From Trichomonas vaginalis G3 (Eukaryota; Parabasalia; Trichomonadida; Trichomonadidae): 64,000 bases of DNA. The stretch covers positions 868,001 through 932,000 of the forward strand of contig NC_067204.1 in the NCBI RefSeq assembly GCF_026262505.1, written 5' to 3'. The translations under genes and the position numbers were made by a program. How positions within the stretch are numbered: position 1 is the stretch's first letter; each line of letters begins with the position of its first letter. A model generated the notes under the pieces. That model was not told the origin of the DNA, searched no databases, and was given only the letters and a program-made list of their open reading frames with translations. Of this stretch, positions 1 to 11,711 are shown piece after piece.

Positions 1-291
1 AATATCTTTGAACGAATTTACGGTTTGATCGAATTGACCAGAAGTACTACAAATGACAACTAACTCATAGAATGGGTTCTTCTCATCTAGTTCTTGTTGT
101 TGTGCAGCCATTTTAAGATAAGTGAAAGTCTTACCCGACCCAGGTGGTGCAATTAGACCTGTTATACCATTCTGAGCAAATAAGAACTTGTCATGTATAG
201 GCTTTATCTGAGCATTTTCTAACTTCCTCTTGTTCTTGTTTAAAACATTCTCAAATTTCTTGTCAATGTCAGCAAACTTTTTTTCTAACAT
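1..291 (-). pseudogene. Packaging ATPase, 5' part (element A)
   Basis: This is the N-terminal part of the A32/FtsK-HerA-type DNA-packaging ATPase seen whole in element C (61704-62579) and B (36173-37049). The Walker A motif APPGSGKT is encoded near 130-160. The gene runs off the left edge of the window. It is expected to pump element DNA into a preformed capsid. It is transcribed divergently from the small charged gene that starts at 328. Confidence 0.75.
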
Positions 292-327
292 ATTTTTAGA
301 AAAATTAAAATTTTTATCTTTTTGAAA

Positions 328-777
328 ATGTCTAGCGATTTGCTATCTATATTCGAGACAAGCTTTTTGACTCTAAAACTTCTGTCGACCATAAAATCTT
401 ACATAGTGTAAAAGAAAGGTGAATTTGTTCTAAAGTTCTGTTTCTGGGAATATGACAAGAACCATAAAACATTAGGCAGAGAAGTCTTTAAGTTTGTCAA
501 TGACAGACTTGTTGACAGAGATGACGCCTCTTGGAGAGATGAAGTCCAACAAAAGTTCTTAGAATGCAAAGAAGACACATGCGCTGTTCTTGAAGATGAA
601 ATAGGAAACAGAATAGAAGAGCTATTAAAGGACAAAGAACTTTTACAAAAATATGGTTCTGAGAAATTTGACATAACTCCACCAGAAAAGAAGAAGAAGA
701 GAGAAAAGAAAGAAAAGAAAGTAGAAGAGAAGAAAGAACCTGAACCAGAGCCAGAGAAAAAGAAATTTGACATGTAA
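328..777 (+). pseudogene. Small charged protein with Lys/Glu tail (element A)
   Basis: This copy of a ~150-residue gene also lies at 37086-37537 (B) and 61212-61666 (C, minus). Visible features are an acidic helical middle part (around FLECKEDTCAVLEDE) and a C-terminal tail of alternating Lys and Glu ending in KKKFDM. I do not recognise a family. It sits between the ATPase, with which it is divergent, and a convergent ~140-residue gene. The copy is broken. Confidence 0.5.
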
Positions 778-793
778 AAATAAAATTTTATTT

Positions 794-1213
794 TTAGAAC
801 ATTTCTGGGTCAATGTCAATGTTCTCTTCCTCTTTAGGAGCAAACACTGGCTTAGACTCTAAAATCTTTTTACCTAATTTACCTTGAACTTCAACTATCT
901 TAGACTCATAATATTCATAGTCGTCTGCTTTCTTTGGTTCATAAGGTATAACAAGTTTGTATGCTTTGCCTTCTTTAAGGTTTGAAAACCTTCTGTCAAA
1001 ATTTTCTTTGACTGCTAACAAACCTTCTATGTCTAAGTCTTCAAATTTCGCACCATTTTTAGTCACAATAGCAACTTAACTGGTTCGATGTTCCAAACTT
1101 TGTCAAATGTAGACTTTTCAAAATGGTAGAAGTAAACATTCAAATATATGAAATGGGTCTAGTTCTTCTTTGACTTCTGTCATGTACTTGTTGACTGAAA
1201 TATATTTCGTCAT
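794..1213 (-). pseudogene. ~140-residue conserved element protein (element A)
   Basis: Homologue of 37554-37971 (B) and 60777-61430 (C). Conserved stretches include DLDIEGLLAVKE and a basic-acidic segment around YEPKKADDYEYYESK, followed by an acidic end DIDPEMF. There is no recognisable domain. It lies directly downstream of the SF3 helicase on the same strand, so a role in replication or packaging is possible but unproven. This copy is broken. Confidence 0.5.
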
Positions 1214-1248
1214 CTTTTCTATCGGATAAAAAAATATTTTTTTTAAAT

Positions 1249-2466
1249 TTACTCAGAAAAATTTTTTTTATATACGCCGTTCTGTATGTCTAAAAGATTT
1301 TTGACATTTGCCAAGAATTGTTCGTTTAGACGCTGCCATATAACCAATACTCTGACAATACTGTTTATATGATCGTACAATGACCTTTCATCTAAACACT
1401 CAAAGTTAGTCTCATCTATAAACCAGTTCATATACACTCTTGTTTGCTTCTAACAATGTTTGTCTCTCTTCGGTATATGGAATTTGTCTTGGATTGAACT
1501 TGAAATATCTAATGTCATGAAATATGAGAACAAGTGGTTGTAAAAGTTAGTGTCAAAGTTTCTGCTAAGTCGTCAAAATATTCTGTATCTTGCATATGAG
1601 AATCTGACGTTCTGACAACTACATATCTTCTGTCAGAACTTTCTAACTTCATCGGAACAACATTGTTTGAAACCATGATGAATTTGCAACATTTTCACAA
1701 ACTCTTTGGTCTTTTATTTTCTTTCAACAACTCCAACTTTGTCTGTTATAAGACTCTTCAAAGCATCTGAGTTTAAAACCTTTGTTGTATCTATACTTTG
1801 AAGTTCGTTACATACTATAAGTTTCATATTCTCTATTGAAGAGTTAAATTTACCGCAGATGTTAAGTTTGTCATATTAGGGTTCGAATAGCCCTCTAACA
1901 GTTTGCATAAGATATCTGTAAAGAAAGTGTTCTTACCAGTTCCTTGTTTCTCCAATTATAATGAGAGCAGTTTTTTTAGCACTTGGATATTGTAAGATGT
2001 TTGCAAACCAACATAAGATATACTCATGATGACTCTTTCGTTTCCATTGCATATAATTTCTTTGACATGGTCTCAAGCTTCTATAACATTTTCTTTCCAT
2101 TTACTTGTTCGTATTTATATCCAGTGAAGATAGAATAGAAGTTTGGAGAAGGTGTATAAAACTTTTATACGAACTGAAAAATCTTCTAACTTTGACAATA
2201 AGATATCCCAAGCATCTAACATCTTCATTCCAACCTGTAGACTTTTATTTTCTTAAGTTTCTGTCTACATTCTTGTTCTGAAACTATTGTTGCTCTTGGT
2301 TTGTTAAAGACAACATCCCATTCTTTCATAACATAACATTCTGGGCAGAGTCGACATAAATGACTAAACGTTTCAAATTCTCGACTGCTTTGTTTATAGT
2401 CTCGAAAATGGAACATATTTCTGAATGCTTGGAAGTCATAAAATCTGAAACATCTATTCTGTACAT
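1249..2466 (-). pseudogene. SF3 (D5-like) helicase remnant (element A)
   Basis: Decayed copy of the superfamily 3 helicase described at 38008-39242. Recognisable stretches of the ATPase core and of the N-terminal region (around ECYVMKEWDVVFNKPRAT) remain. SF3 helicases unwind viral DNA at replication forks. The gene carries several breaks. Confidence 0.65.
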
Positions 2467-2495
2467 TTTTATAAAAATAAAAAAATATTTTTTTT

Positions 2496-3279
2496 TATTC
2501 TTGACTTTGTTGTTGCATTTGTTGATTTGTTGTTCTTGAGCTATTTGTTGTTGAAGTTGTTCTTGTAATACAATACTTTCACCAGTTGCATCTTCCAATT
2601 CGAAACTTTCTGCCGTCATTGACAAATACAAGGACATAAAAGTTTTACAGGACAAAGTTTGCGTCGACTAAGGTTAAGTTTATGTTTGCTAAAGTGTTTG
2701 AGTTTACTAAAGCTGAAAACTCTGCATTCGAATGAAAATAGGCAAACCAGCAGAGAAAGTATTGTTTATACGCATAAGTATCTTTTGGTCATAATAGTTT
2801 CTGTCGACATTCGAATAGCACTTTGAACCTAAGTTGAAACAATATATAAATAGGTGTGCTTAATGTCAATGGAATAGACATTCCTTGTATGACACCTTTT
2901 CCTGTTATAGGAAACTGTTGTAGTAAAAACCAGATATAAGTTTTGTATTATAGCTCATATCGTTTATAGTAAACTCAGTCGGACATCCAAACATAATGAA
3001 ACCTGCTCTAGTTGCAGCACATGTTACATCCGTCCTTAAAGTATTAAATAAGTCAACAAAACCTGTTGGTGGTATATCTGAGTAAGTATCTTCAAAGGAG
3101 TATTTTTTACCATTCACAACAATAAAGTCTTCTGGTGTAAAAGAGCAAACAGCTTTAGTCGTCATTGTGTTTAAGGTCAGTTACAATATCGTCCTTGAGG
3201 ACTTTGTAAGTTTGTTGTATAGAATTATATGACTCAGGTTTTTAGTCGTAATAGTATAAACCATTATGTCTTCTGCCAT
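2496..3279 (-). pseudogene. Probable minor capsid (penton-like) protein remnant (element A)
   Basis: Copy of the ~265-residue gene at 39271-40067. Matching stretches include YSFEDTYSDIPPTGFVDLFN and a Gln-rich end. A single-jelly-roll penton role is inferred only from size, predicted beta content and position next to capsid genes. The copy is broken. Confidence 0.45.
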
Positions 3280-3283
3280 TTAC

Positions 3284-3865
3284 TTAGCAACTAAATTTTA
3301 ATGAAATGTTGTGGTCGTCAAATATTTTTTATGACGTCTGGGAAACTATATTTTAAGTTCAACGTTTCACCTCCTTTCATAACGTATATCTTGTCAATGA
3401 CATTATATGAAACACCACAGCAAGCAATGTCGGGTTCTATTTCTTTGATGTTTATATCGTCTGCCTCTGTCAAAAGTTTCAATAGTTCTTCAAAATTTCA
3501 TGAGGTGCGATGACATATGAGTTCACTTTTACAGGGTTGTGTTCGACCAAGTTTAACATTATACCCAAAGCTTGACAAAATCTTCTCCTGAGTTTTAAGT
3601 TTGTCTTTAAGTTGTTGTAGTCGTTTCGAATATCTGCAACAGAACTTAAGTCTCTGCTAACTTCAGGATATGTTGGTTGTTCTTTTACAGGAACTATTGT
3701 TATACCATCTTCGTCTTCGTATGGTTTCCCACTTCAACATCTCTTTCTTTGACATTGACAACAACACTTTGACTGTTTTGTTTGAGTTGGTGAATTTAAC
3801 TTCACATCTGCCACCGCCATTAAACCTTTTGAAACACTCACGCTTCTATTTTTCGGAAATGACAT
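3284..3865 (-). pseudogene. ~193-residue element protein (element A)
   Basis: Copy of 40315-40896 (B) and 57857-58437 (C). The start is set by homology (MSFPKNRSVSVSKG). It is divergent from the next gene across an 18-bp gap. No family is recognised. This copy is broken. Confidence 0.5.
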
Positions 3866-3883
3866 TTTACTTAGAATAAAAAG
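3866..3883. promoter_or_regulatory. 18-bp divergent promoter (element A)
   Basis: The whole gap between two opposite start codons is 18 bp and contains TTTACTTAGAATAAAAAG. It is identical to the gap at 40897-40914 in B and its mirror at 57839-57856 in C. The A/T-rich near-palindrome must hold both promoters, or they extend into the coding regions. Confidence 0.5.
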
Positions 3884-4302
3884 ATGGACGTATTCGAGTA
3901 TCTCTTCGAATTGAAGCAGAACAAAGTTTACACCACACAAACAATACAAGTTCATTGACAGAATAGTTCTTTACACAAACAATGGAAAATGTTATAGAAT
4001 AGCAGTCTTTGCTGAACAAAATATTTTCATAAAGCAAAGAAAGTTGGTATAACCGAGATGGTGAAAGTTCTTGAAGCAGACAAAAATATAACAACAAAAC
4101 TGACCGATTTTCTAAAGGTAAGTTTTTAATACAATACTATGTCAAAACTGGCGTACTGTCAATATTTGACGGAGAGAAGTCAGTTCAAGAACAACTTACT
4201 GACCTGCTGCCAAAATCTGCTCGATGGAAGCTGTCGTTATGCCAATCTGAGGAGCCCCAGCAGGTTTCATCGAACGAATCTTCAAAAGAGCATCTTCCGT
4301 GA
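3884..4302 (+). pseudogene. Small element protein, MDVFEYLF family (element A)
   Basis: Homologue of 57419-57838 (C) and 40915-41202 (B). It starts MDVFEYLFELKQNK and is rich in Lys and Tyr. The 3' part runs antisense over the 3' end of the probable major capsid gene. The family is unknown. This copy is broken. Confidence 0.45.
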
Positions 4303-5793
4303 AAAGTGCTATTGGTTTTGTAAACTTCTTTGCTCTCAGTTCATCTGGACCGTCTCTGTCACCAGTATATTGTATTTGAACTGTACCAACAGTTGAAATA
4401 CCACCCATAAAGTCTTCTGAGTCAGCAAATGGAATGCCAAGCCAAAAGTTTGAACGGTCTCCATTTGTATATTGAGTTTTTTGACCTTCCTGTATGAGTC
4501 CATACTTTCACATATGGCATAATAGAACTTTGCATTTCAGGGTTAATGGTTGTGTGAAGTTGTTGTTAAAGTTCATAGCATCTAATGTCAAGTTGTATGA
4601 CCTTCATATCCCACTGTAGAATATTCTTCTCTTGGATAATATTTGCCATCTATGTTTATGGTATTTAATACAGGGTTGTAGAAGCAAGAATAGTCATTTA
4701 TAGTTCGTCTGAACAGTACAAACATAGTATCTGCATGTTTCATTGCAGTTGTTAAAGCAATATCTGTTCTGCTCCTGGGTCAGCACTTTGGTTTCCAACT
4801 TCACCTGCAAAGTCTTTGACAGATATTTGGTGTATAGGGAAATAAGTGGAACTGCAATATATTTGGCAGCTAAAGCATTTGAAATATCTGGGTCCAACAT
4901 ATAGACTGCAAGTCTGCTTTCTATTCTCTTCATTCAAACTTTTCGCATGTGAACTTAACTGGGTCCCAAGCATCTCCAGCAGCATTGAAATAATAGTTAC
5001 TTCAGTGTTGAGGTTTGAGAAACCAAAGTCTAAGTCAACTTTGTCTTTGCAAAATTCGGCGAATGACGTTTTATTTGTTCCCTTTACGTCTGTAAGAGTG
5101 AATGGGTCTTGTGTTGGTGCAATGACTAAGTTATTTTTGCTTGGAGTAAGTTCGATAGAAATTTTTCCTGCCCAGTTTGGCAAGTATCTTAAAAACCTGA
5201 AGATGAGGAAAGATGACAAAGGAACTCTAAGTTTCAGTTTTACTTTAGTGACAGCATTTCCATCTGAACCAGAAAGGTTAACATAAACTCCTGGAACGTT
5301 AGGGTCAAGTCTTCTTATTTTCTCAATAGTTGCATACTGGTCTGTTTGTTCTCTAGCTTGTGGTTGTACTGAGTTTCTCAAAGCGAACCATTCATAGTTT
5401 GCCCATGTTACTGTTTGAACTAAGTCAGAGTTAGAATATATCTTATATCCCATGAAAACTTCTGGAGCATATTGGTATCCGACATAGAAAATTCCATTGC
5501 AACCTTTCTTGTCAGACAACTTGGCAGAAGGTTTTATTTCAATGTCTTGTTCCACGTATAAGAAAGAGTTGTCAATAAAAATTATATGAAACCTGTCGCA
5601 AGCAATATCTTGTTGTTGAAGAACCTTCTCCAAACTCACCTACGTTTCCATAAGAAACAGCAGTTGTATATTCGTAAGTTCCAGGAACTATTTCTGACCT
5701 TCTAATGGCATTGTCGCATTCGTTATACCATTCGGAAACATTTCCATTCATAGCATCCAAAACTGTTGGCGTTATATTCTGAGCGGCGTACAT
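4196..5793 (-). pseudogene. Probable major capsid protein remnant (element A)
   Basis: Copy of the 535-residue gene intact at 41229-42836. Long stretches are near-identical (for example the start MYAAQNITPTVLDAMNG and the end IEQILAAGQ). It carries several breaks. See the B copy for the reasoning behind the capsid call. Confidence 0.6.
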
Positions 5794-5859
5794 TTCATAT
5801 GAGTAAAAATATAGAATAGTTGGATTTATATGTCATAATAGAACCACGTGGACCAAGCT

Positions 5860-8800
5860 TTACTTTCTTCCTGACTGAGTTTTTAACTCTTCTTTTTCCT
5901 TCATTGCCCTCTGCTTGAAGTTGTTGCATCTTTGCATTATGTTCATCTAGTATGTTGCAAATTTCCCATGTCCTTTTTGCCTTTTGGCTCTGGTCGCCCA
6001 TCTCAGGTAACCTATATCCCTAGAAAGATTTTGTCATAGTCTGTATTTGAGTCTTTGCGTATTGTTTGCATGACTCTTTCCTGAGTTCTGGTTCAAGCTC
6101 TTCAACAGTGCCTGTCCATATGGAATATGCTCGTTTCCAAATATATGTTTTTGTAGCCATTCTGGTTTTCTTTCCATGTTACCAACAATATCTTTTGTGA
6201 ATGGGAAAGCTTTTACCCAATCTTTCAGTCTTGCGTCGTTTATTTCTGTAGTTGGTTTTATTTTGTCAAGGAACATGTTTTTCAATACTAACATTTCATT
6301 TGGTACTGTCCATTTGAGTTTTCTTAAATATTCATCCCTTCTCAGTTCATTGTCTGCAAAGTAAGTTTTTATGACATTTTGCAAACTTTCGTTTGCAAGG
6401 TCATGTACAATAGGTTCTCTTCCTTCGCTCTCCCTAACTTTCTTTCTAAACTCTTCACCAAATATACCATCTCTATGGTTCTGTGTAGTTCTTTGAGATA
6501 AATGTTCTAGAACGTCAGGTGTTATATTTCCATCAGCCATGTTCATTTCATACTGGTTCAAAATATCTGCATCTTTCATATCTTTCAATGGCATTAAAGC
6601 CGCGCTGAAAATACCAGCTACATCTGGTTCACCATTGACTTCCATTGCGTCTACAACTTCTTGGAATTGTGGTTGTAAGTTTATGAACCACCTATCTGGA
6701 TTAGCTTTATGACCCCATCTCATTGTAGTTCCATCGTCTGCAGAAACAAAAGTAGGTTTGTTTCCATCTTGGCTAGGTTCTGAATGAACTTTAAACAATG
6801 TTTCATTTCTATATGTTTTCTTGAAATTTAACCTTTTATCTTCACCGAGTTCATCCGAAGATTGAACGTTAAATGCTCGTAAGTAAAAAGGGTTGTTGTA
6901 TTTGTGTACATTTTTTTTCAGTTCTTCCATTCTATGCTGAATATTTTCATCTGGTGTTGGAGTCTTTTGTATGTCGGCAAACATTTTTCGATATTCTTCT
7001 ACTATGTCAGCCGAATTTTTTTTAGACTCTTGGAAATATTCCATATTCTCCGCATACTCTTGTTGAGGGTCAAGATTTTTCGGCTGTTCCAAATCTTCAT
7101 CTAGTTCTGTGAAGTTAGTTTCCAAAGGAGTGACTTGTTCGTTTCCTTCAGGCTCTTCTAGCTGTTGTTGCTGAACTATTTCTTCCATGTCTGGTTGTAT
7201 CTGAACTTCTTCCTGTGGAGTTTCTTGTACCTCATCTGCTGGCATTTCATATATTCCGAGACCGTTTTCAACAATTTCCCTATCTACGTCATCCGCATTC
7301 ATAAGCTTTTGTTCTTTCGTTCCGTCTCTATTTTTTACGCGTTTCATGACGAAAGTTGAATTGTCATTTAGCTCTGACATCAAATATCTCGGAGTAAATT
7401 CATCCATGTCATTTGGATGATATGCTATTAAATCATATCCCTTAGCGAGCTTGTATTTTCCAGGTTTGAGATTATATCCGTTTTGGTGCTGAGCCATAAA
7501 GCTAAATAGGTTCGGGTCAGTATTTCCATCCTTGAACTTTCCAATAGCTTCTTTATATCTGTCACTAAAGTCAATACTATCTGGGAAACCACACTCTTCT
7601 TTAAGCATTTTTAAGAATTCTTGGTTTCCTTGTTCTCTACTTCTTTTATGTCCTTGCTCTGTTTGTGCTGGTTGCTGTGCTGGATTTTGAACTGTTGGTT
7701 GCTGTGCTGGATTTTGAACTGTTGGTTGTTGTGCTGGATTTTGAATTGTTGGTTGTTGTTGTGGTGCATGCCTGTGTCTGTGTCCATGTGACGATGTAAA
7801 TGTTTTAGGTAGTCCTGGTGCAGGTGCTTCTCTTGGAGGGTTTGGTGGTATATAAGTTCCACTAGCTAGTATATAAGTTCCACCAGCTGGTATATAAGTT
7901 CCACCAGCTGGCACATATGTTCCATCTGCAGCATAATGTCCTACCTGACTTTTCGTTCTTAAGAAAGCATTTACTAGGTCTTTTTTGGTCTGTTGTAACT
8001 CTTTTTCTTGACTTTCCACAACAGTTGCTCTAACGGCGTCATAGGCACTTTGAACTGCCTGTCTCGTTGCTGTATCTGTTATTTTCGTCATATTTTGTGC
8101 TACTTCTCTTAACTCTTTGTCGAAACCTTCAGACTTCAGTTTCTTTCCAGATGAGAAGTCGTTCACTTGTTTCACCTTACTATGAAGAGCTTCGAAGGCG
8201 TTCTTAAAGTCAGCATTTGTTAAAGCTTCATTTGAACTGTCTTCATCCGCTTGTATTTTTGTCCTTATTGACCCTATAAGCTGGGCTGCTTTAGCGTTGG
8301 CTTGGGCATCTAACCAGTCATTGTTAGCTTTTATATATTCTGAGCTTTTCATTGCCTTTTGCATGGCTGCGTCGTTATTTTTACTTTCTTGTGCTAAGTT
8401 TTCATACTGTACGGTTTGGTTTTGCAACTGTAAAAGTTTTCTGCCTTTACATTTGCTTCAACTTCCTTTTTATACTCATCGCTATCCATATATGTCTTCA
8501 GGGCTTTTTGTTTTATCTCTTCATCTTTCAGTATTTTATATTGAGTAGTATGGTTTTTCAAATTTATGACATCTTGTTCCATTTTTGCTACTTCTGCTGC
8601 TTTTTCTGACACTTTTTTCGCATATTCCTCTGTACTTAGTTCTTTCAGTTGTTCTTCTTTCTTCTTTTCTCTACGTTTAACTCATTGAGTTTCTTTGTGT
8701 GTCTGTCATATTCTAGTTTCTTTTCGTTTTCACTTATTTGTTTCTGTATGTCTATGTTTGACTTTTTGACATCTGCTATTTGATTTTTGAGTGAACTCAA

Positions 8801-9062
8801 ATTCATTTGACTTTGAGGGTTATAGGCTGTTCCGTCTGCAGCTCCACCATAGCCTGCCATTTTCGCTAAAGTGCCGCTCTTAAACCTCCACTCTGTGCAC
8901 CAATAACTCGGTTTAAAAGCATAGGGTTGCTTGACATTTGTTGCAACATAGTGGGGTCATTCAGCATTTGTTGTTGCAACTGTTTGTGTGGTTCAGTCTT
9001 ACTATTGGATGTTTCAATGCTCTCTTCCTCTTACGTATATTCTTACGTAGCTTACGTGGCAT
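5860..9062 (-). pseudogene. Large coiled-coil structural-type protein (element A)
   Basis: Copy of the 1102-residue gene intact at 42985-46293. A stretch of about 800 residues is open in this copy (6034-8427). The basic N-terminus, the long charged coiled coil, the GTYIPAG repeats and the PTVQNPAQQ repeats are visible, with repeat numbers different from B and C. Broken in a few places. Confidence 0.65.
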
Positions 9063-9099
9063 TTTAAGTGAAGTTAAAAAGCGGTTTTTGACAGATGTT

Positions 9100-10600
9100 T
9101 TATTGTGACTTCTTCGTAAAGACTTTGTTGAGACTTCTTCGTAAATGACCCAAAAATATATTTTAGGGTAGAAGGGTATATCTACCCCGTTTTCTACCCT
9201 CTTTTCTACCCTCTTGAATTTTCATGAATTTCTTCGTAAAGACTTTGTTAAGACTTCTTCGTAAAGACTTTGTTGAGACTTCTTCGTAAAGACTTTGTTG
9301 AGACTTCTTCGTAAATGACCCAAAAATATATTTTAGGGTAGAAGGGTATATCTACCCCGTTTTCTACCCTCTTTTCTACCCTCGTGAATTTTCATGAATT
9401 TCTTCGTAAAGACTTTGTTAAGACTTCTTCGTAAAGACTTTGTTGAGACTTCTTCGTAAAGACTTTGTTAAGACTTCTTCGTAAATGAGTGTAAATGACC
9501 CAAAAATATATTTTAGGGTAGAAGGGTATATCTACCCCGTTTTCTACCCTCTTTTCTACCCTCTTGAATTTTCATGAATTTCTTCGTAAAGACTTTGTTA
9601 AGACTTCTTCGTAAAGACTTTGTTAAGACTTCTTCGTAAAGACTTTGTTGAGACTTCTTCGTAAAGACTTTGTCAAGACTTCATCGTAAAGACTTTGTTG
9701 AGATTTCTTCGTAAATGACCCTAGTAGTATATTTTTGGTGTAAATTTCATGAAAATTCACGAGGGTAGAAAAGAGGGTAGAAAACGGGGTAGATATACCC
9801 TTCTACCCTAAAATATATTTTTGGGTCATTTACACTCATGAACTTTCTTGTCTATGTTTTGTCAAGATTTCATCGTAAAGACTTTGTTGAGATTTCTTCA
9901 TAAATGACCCTAGTAGTATATTTTTGGTGTAAAATTCATGAAAATTCAAGAGGGTGAAAAATTAGGTGAAAAAACAGGTGAAATCTCACCTCTTCACCTA
10001 AAATATATTTTTATTGAATTCTGTATAAATTTCATGAAAATTCACGAGGGTAGAAAAGAGGGTAGAAAACGGGGTAGATATACCCTTCTACCCTAAAATA
10101 TATTTTTGGGTCATTTACACTCATGAACTTTCTTGTCTATGTTTTGTTGAGATTTCATCGTAAAGACTTTGTTGAGATTTCTTCGTAAAGACTTTGTCAA
10201 GACTTCATCGTAAAGACTTTGTCAAGACTTCTTCGTAAAGACTTTGTCAAGACTTCTTCGTAAAGACTTTGTCAAGACTTCATCGTAAATGTTTTGTTGA
10301 GATTTCATCGTAAATATTTTGTCAAGACTTCTTCATAAAGACTTTGTCAAGACTTCTTCATAAAGACTTTGTCAAGACTTCTTCGTAAAGACTTCATCGT
10401 AAAGACTTTGTCAAGACTTCTTCGTAAAGACTTTGTCAAGACTTCTTCGTAAATGTTTTGTTAAGACTTCTTCGTAAAGACTTTGTCAAGACTTCTTCAT
10501 AAATATTTTGTCAAGACTTCTTCATAAATATTTTGTTGAGATTTCATCGTAAAGACTTTGTCAAGACTTCTTCGTAAAGACTTTGTCAAGACTTCATTTA
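9100..10600. repeat. 25-bp tandem-repeat field with dyad modules (element A)
   Basis: About 30 head-to-tail units of 25 bp share the core CTTCGTAAAGACTTTGT, drifting towards CTTCGTAAATGTTTTGTC near the right end. Interspersed are longer modules containing TATATTTTAGGGTAGAAG and a 14-bp dyad (GGGTATATCTACCC at 9174-9187, GGTGAAATCTCACC at 9977-9990). The modules occur in both orientations. Units touch without spacers. The same unit occurs in element B at 30.1-30.6, 32.2-32.6 and 34.4-34.6 kb. Confidence 0.9.
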
Positions 10601-10679
10601 TACTCATTCATCCTCAGGGCTAGAAGGCACGAAGTGCCTGGAAGCCCCACTGCCTTTTTTTTTTTTTTTTTTTTTTTTT
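10600..10679. repeat. Right terminal repeat of element A
   Basis: The reverse complement reads A tract, GGCAGTGGGGCTTCCAGG, a GGCAC-TTC-GTGCC hairpin, then CTAGCCCTGAGGATGAATGAGTATAAATGAAG. This matches the left terminal repeat of element B (22139-22214) with a few differences. A tract of 25 T forms the outermost part (10655-10679), so the exact end and any target duplication cannot be fixed. Confidence 0.8.
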
Positions 10680-10826
10680 CTTTCATTAGTTATTATACTA
10701 TCATATAATAGAATAGAGTTTTTCTTGCATCAAGTTTTATAATTTTAAAGATTTTAAAAAATTGCCTTAATATTTTTGTGAAATATAAAGAATTTTCGTG
10801 TTAAAACAGATTTTAACTTAAATCGT

Positions 10827-11711
10827 TTAGTATCCGTAGAATCTCTTTGACTGATGATCTGAGTATGAAACAAAACCGTCATAAGCTGGATCATACTCAA
10901 TTCCATTGTTCTTGTTACCAACAACGAAGTGCATTGTTGTTCTGGAATTGGCGCATTGAAGAATTTCCTTTTCATTGGATGCAGCAGTTGCCCATTGAGC
11001 ACCATAACGGTATGTTTTAGCTCCAGCAATTGTCTTCATTGAATCCCAGTTGTTGATGTAGCATGAGGCCGACATCCATCCTGCGGCAACAGCCTGGTTG
11101 TACTTAGCATTGCAGCCATCGATCGAGTTGACTCCTTCACACCAGCAGATTGACATGAAAGCGCAGCCCCATGTTCTGATGTTGGAGTTGAATCTTGCAT
11201 CTCCTTGCCTGATGACAACGCCTGAGGAGCCGCCGCCACCACCACTTGTACCTGATGATGTAAGGGAGATGTACTGAGAATAAACATAACCTTGGGAAAT
11301 GTGGTACCAATCGCCGTTGATTCCAGTGATTGTAACGGATGTTCCGTCAGAAAGTCCTGCAACAACAGCATAGTTTGTGCCTGGACCAGCGCGTACATTG
11401 AGACCGGAACCAGTTCCTGAAACAGAACCGGAAACTTTCAAATAATCGGAAATTACGTAACCTGTTTGACCATTGTAAGAAACTTGCCACCAATTAGAGC
11501 TATGGCCAGTAACAGAAAGTGTTGTTCCGTCTGCAACTGCTGCGATAACACCATATCCTGTGCCGGGTCCGCTACGAATATTTACACCTATACCTGATCC
11601 ATAAACAACGCCAGATCCTGCACCGTTTGTCTCATACATCCTATGTCTGCGATAGGAATGATGGTGATGTGATACTCTTGATAAAGCAAGAGCAAACAAT
11701 AACCCAATCAT
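10827..11711 (-). CDS. Secreted protein with two SH3b domains and a C-terminal cysteine-peptidase-like domain
   Basis: The 294-residue product starts with a hydrophobic segment (residues 1-13) that fits a signal peptide, then a His-rich stretch. Two bacterial-type SH3 repeats follow (about 40-92 and 98-150), each with the NIRSGPGT or NVRAGPGT hallmark and a later W-GYV pattern. A Gly/Ser linker (154-164) leads to a C-terminal domain with Cys183 in WGCAFMS, His261 in MHFVVG and Asp274 in EYDPAYDG. This order resembles the Cys-His-Asp arrangement of papain-fold and C39-like peptidases. SH3b domains bind bacterial cell walls, so a secreted lysin-like role against bacteria is an inference. The stop codon overlaps TAAA, the trichomonad polyadenylation signal. 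Bacterial origin of the domains is likely, but base composition is only mildly different from the surroundings. Confidence 0.7.
   Translation of the reverse strand: MIGLLFALALSRVSHHHHSYRRHRMYETNGAGSGVVYGSGIGVNIRSGPGTGYGVIAAVADGTTLSVTGHSSNWWQVSYNGQTGYVISDYLKVSGSVSGTGSGLNVRAGPGTNYAVVAGLSDGTSVTITGINGDWYHISQGYVYSQYISLTSSGTSGGGGGSSGVVIRQGDARFNSNIRTWGCAFMSICWCEGVNSIDGCNAKYNQAVAAGWMSASCYINNWDSMKTIAGAKTYRYGAQWATAASNEKEILQCANSRTTMHFVVGNKNNGIEYDPAYDGFVSYSDHQSKRFYGY

Larger units (their letters stand above)
1..10679 (-). mobile_element. Polinton-like virus-like element A (right-hand part)
   Basis: The segment carries the same gene block as elements B and C: packaging ATPase, SF3 helicase, probable capsid proteins and the large coiled-coil protein. 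It ends in a 25-bp tandem-repeat field and a terminal repeat with a T tract. The other end lies outside the window. Nucleotide similarity to B is very high, so the insertion is young, but this is the most decayed of the three copies, with on the order of 20 or more interruptions. Family assignment rests on the ATPase plus capsid-type genes and on the integrase present in sister element B. Confidence 0.8.

Noticed and set aside
9100-10600. CRISPR-like array
   Set aside because: The 25-bp units touch each other without spacers and the host is eukaryotic.
10655-10679. Poly(A) tail of a LINE or SINE
   Set aside because: The homopolymer is the outer part of an inverted terminal repeat that is present at both ends of element B.
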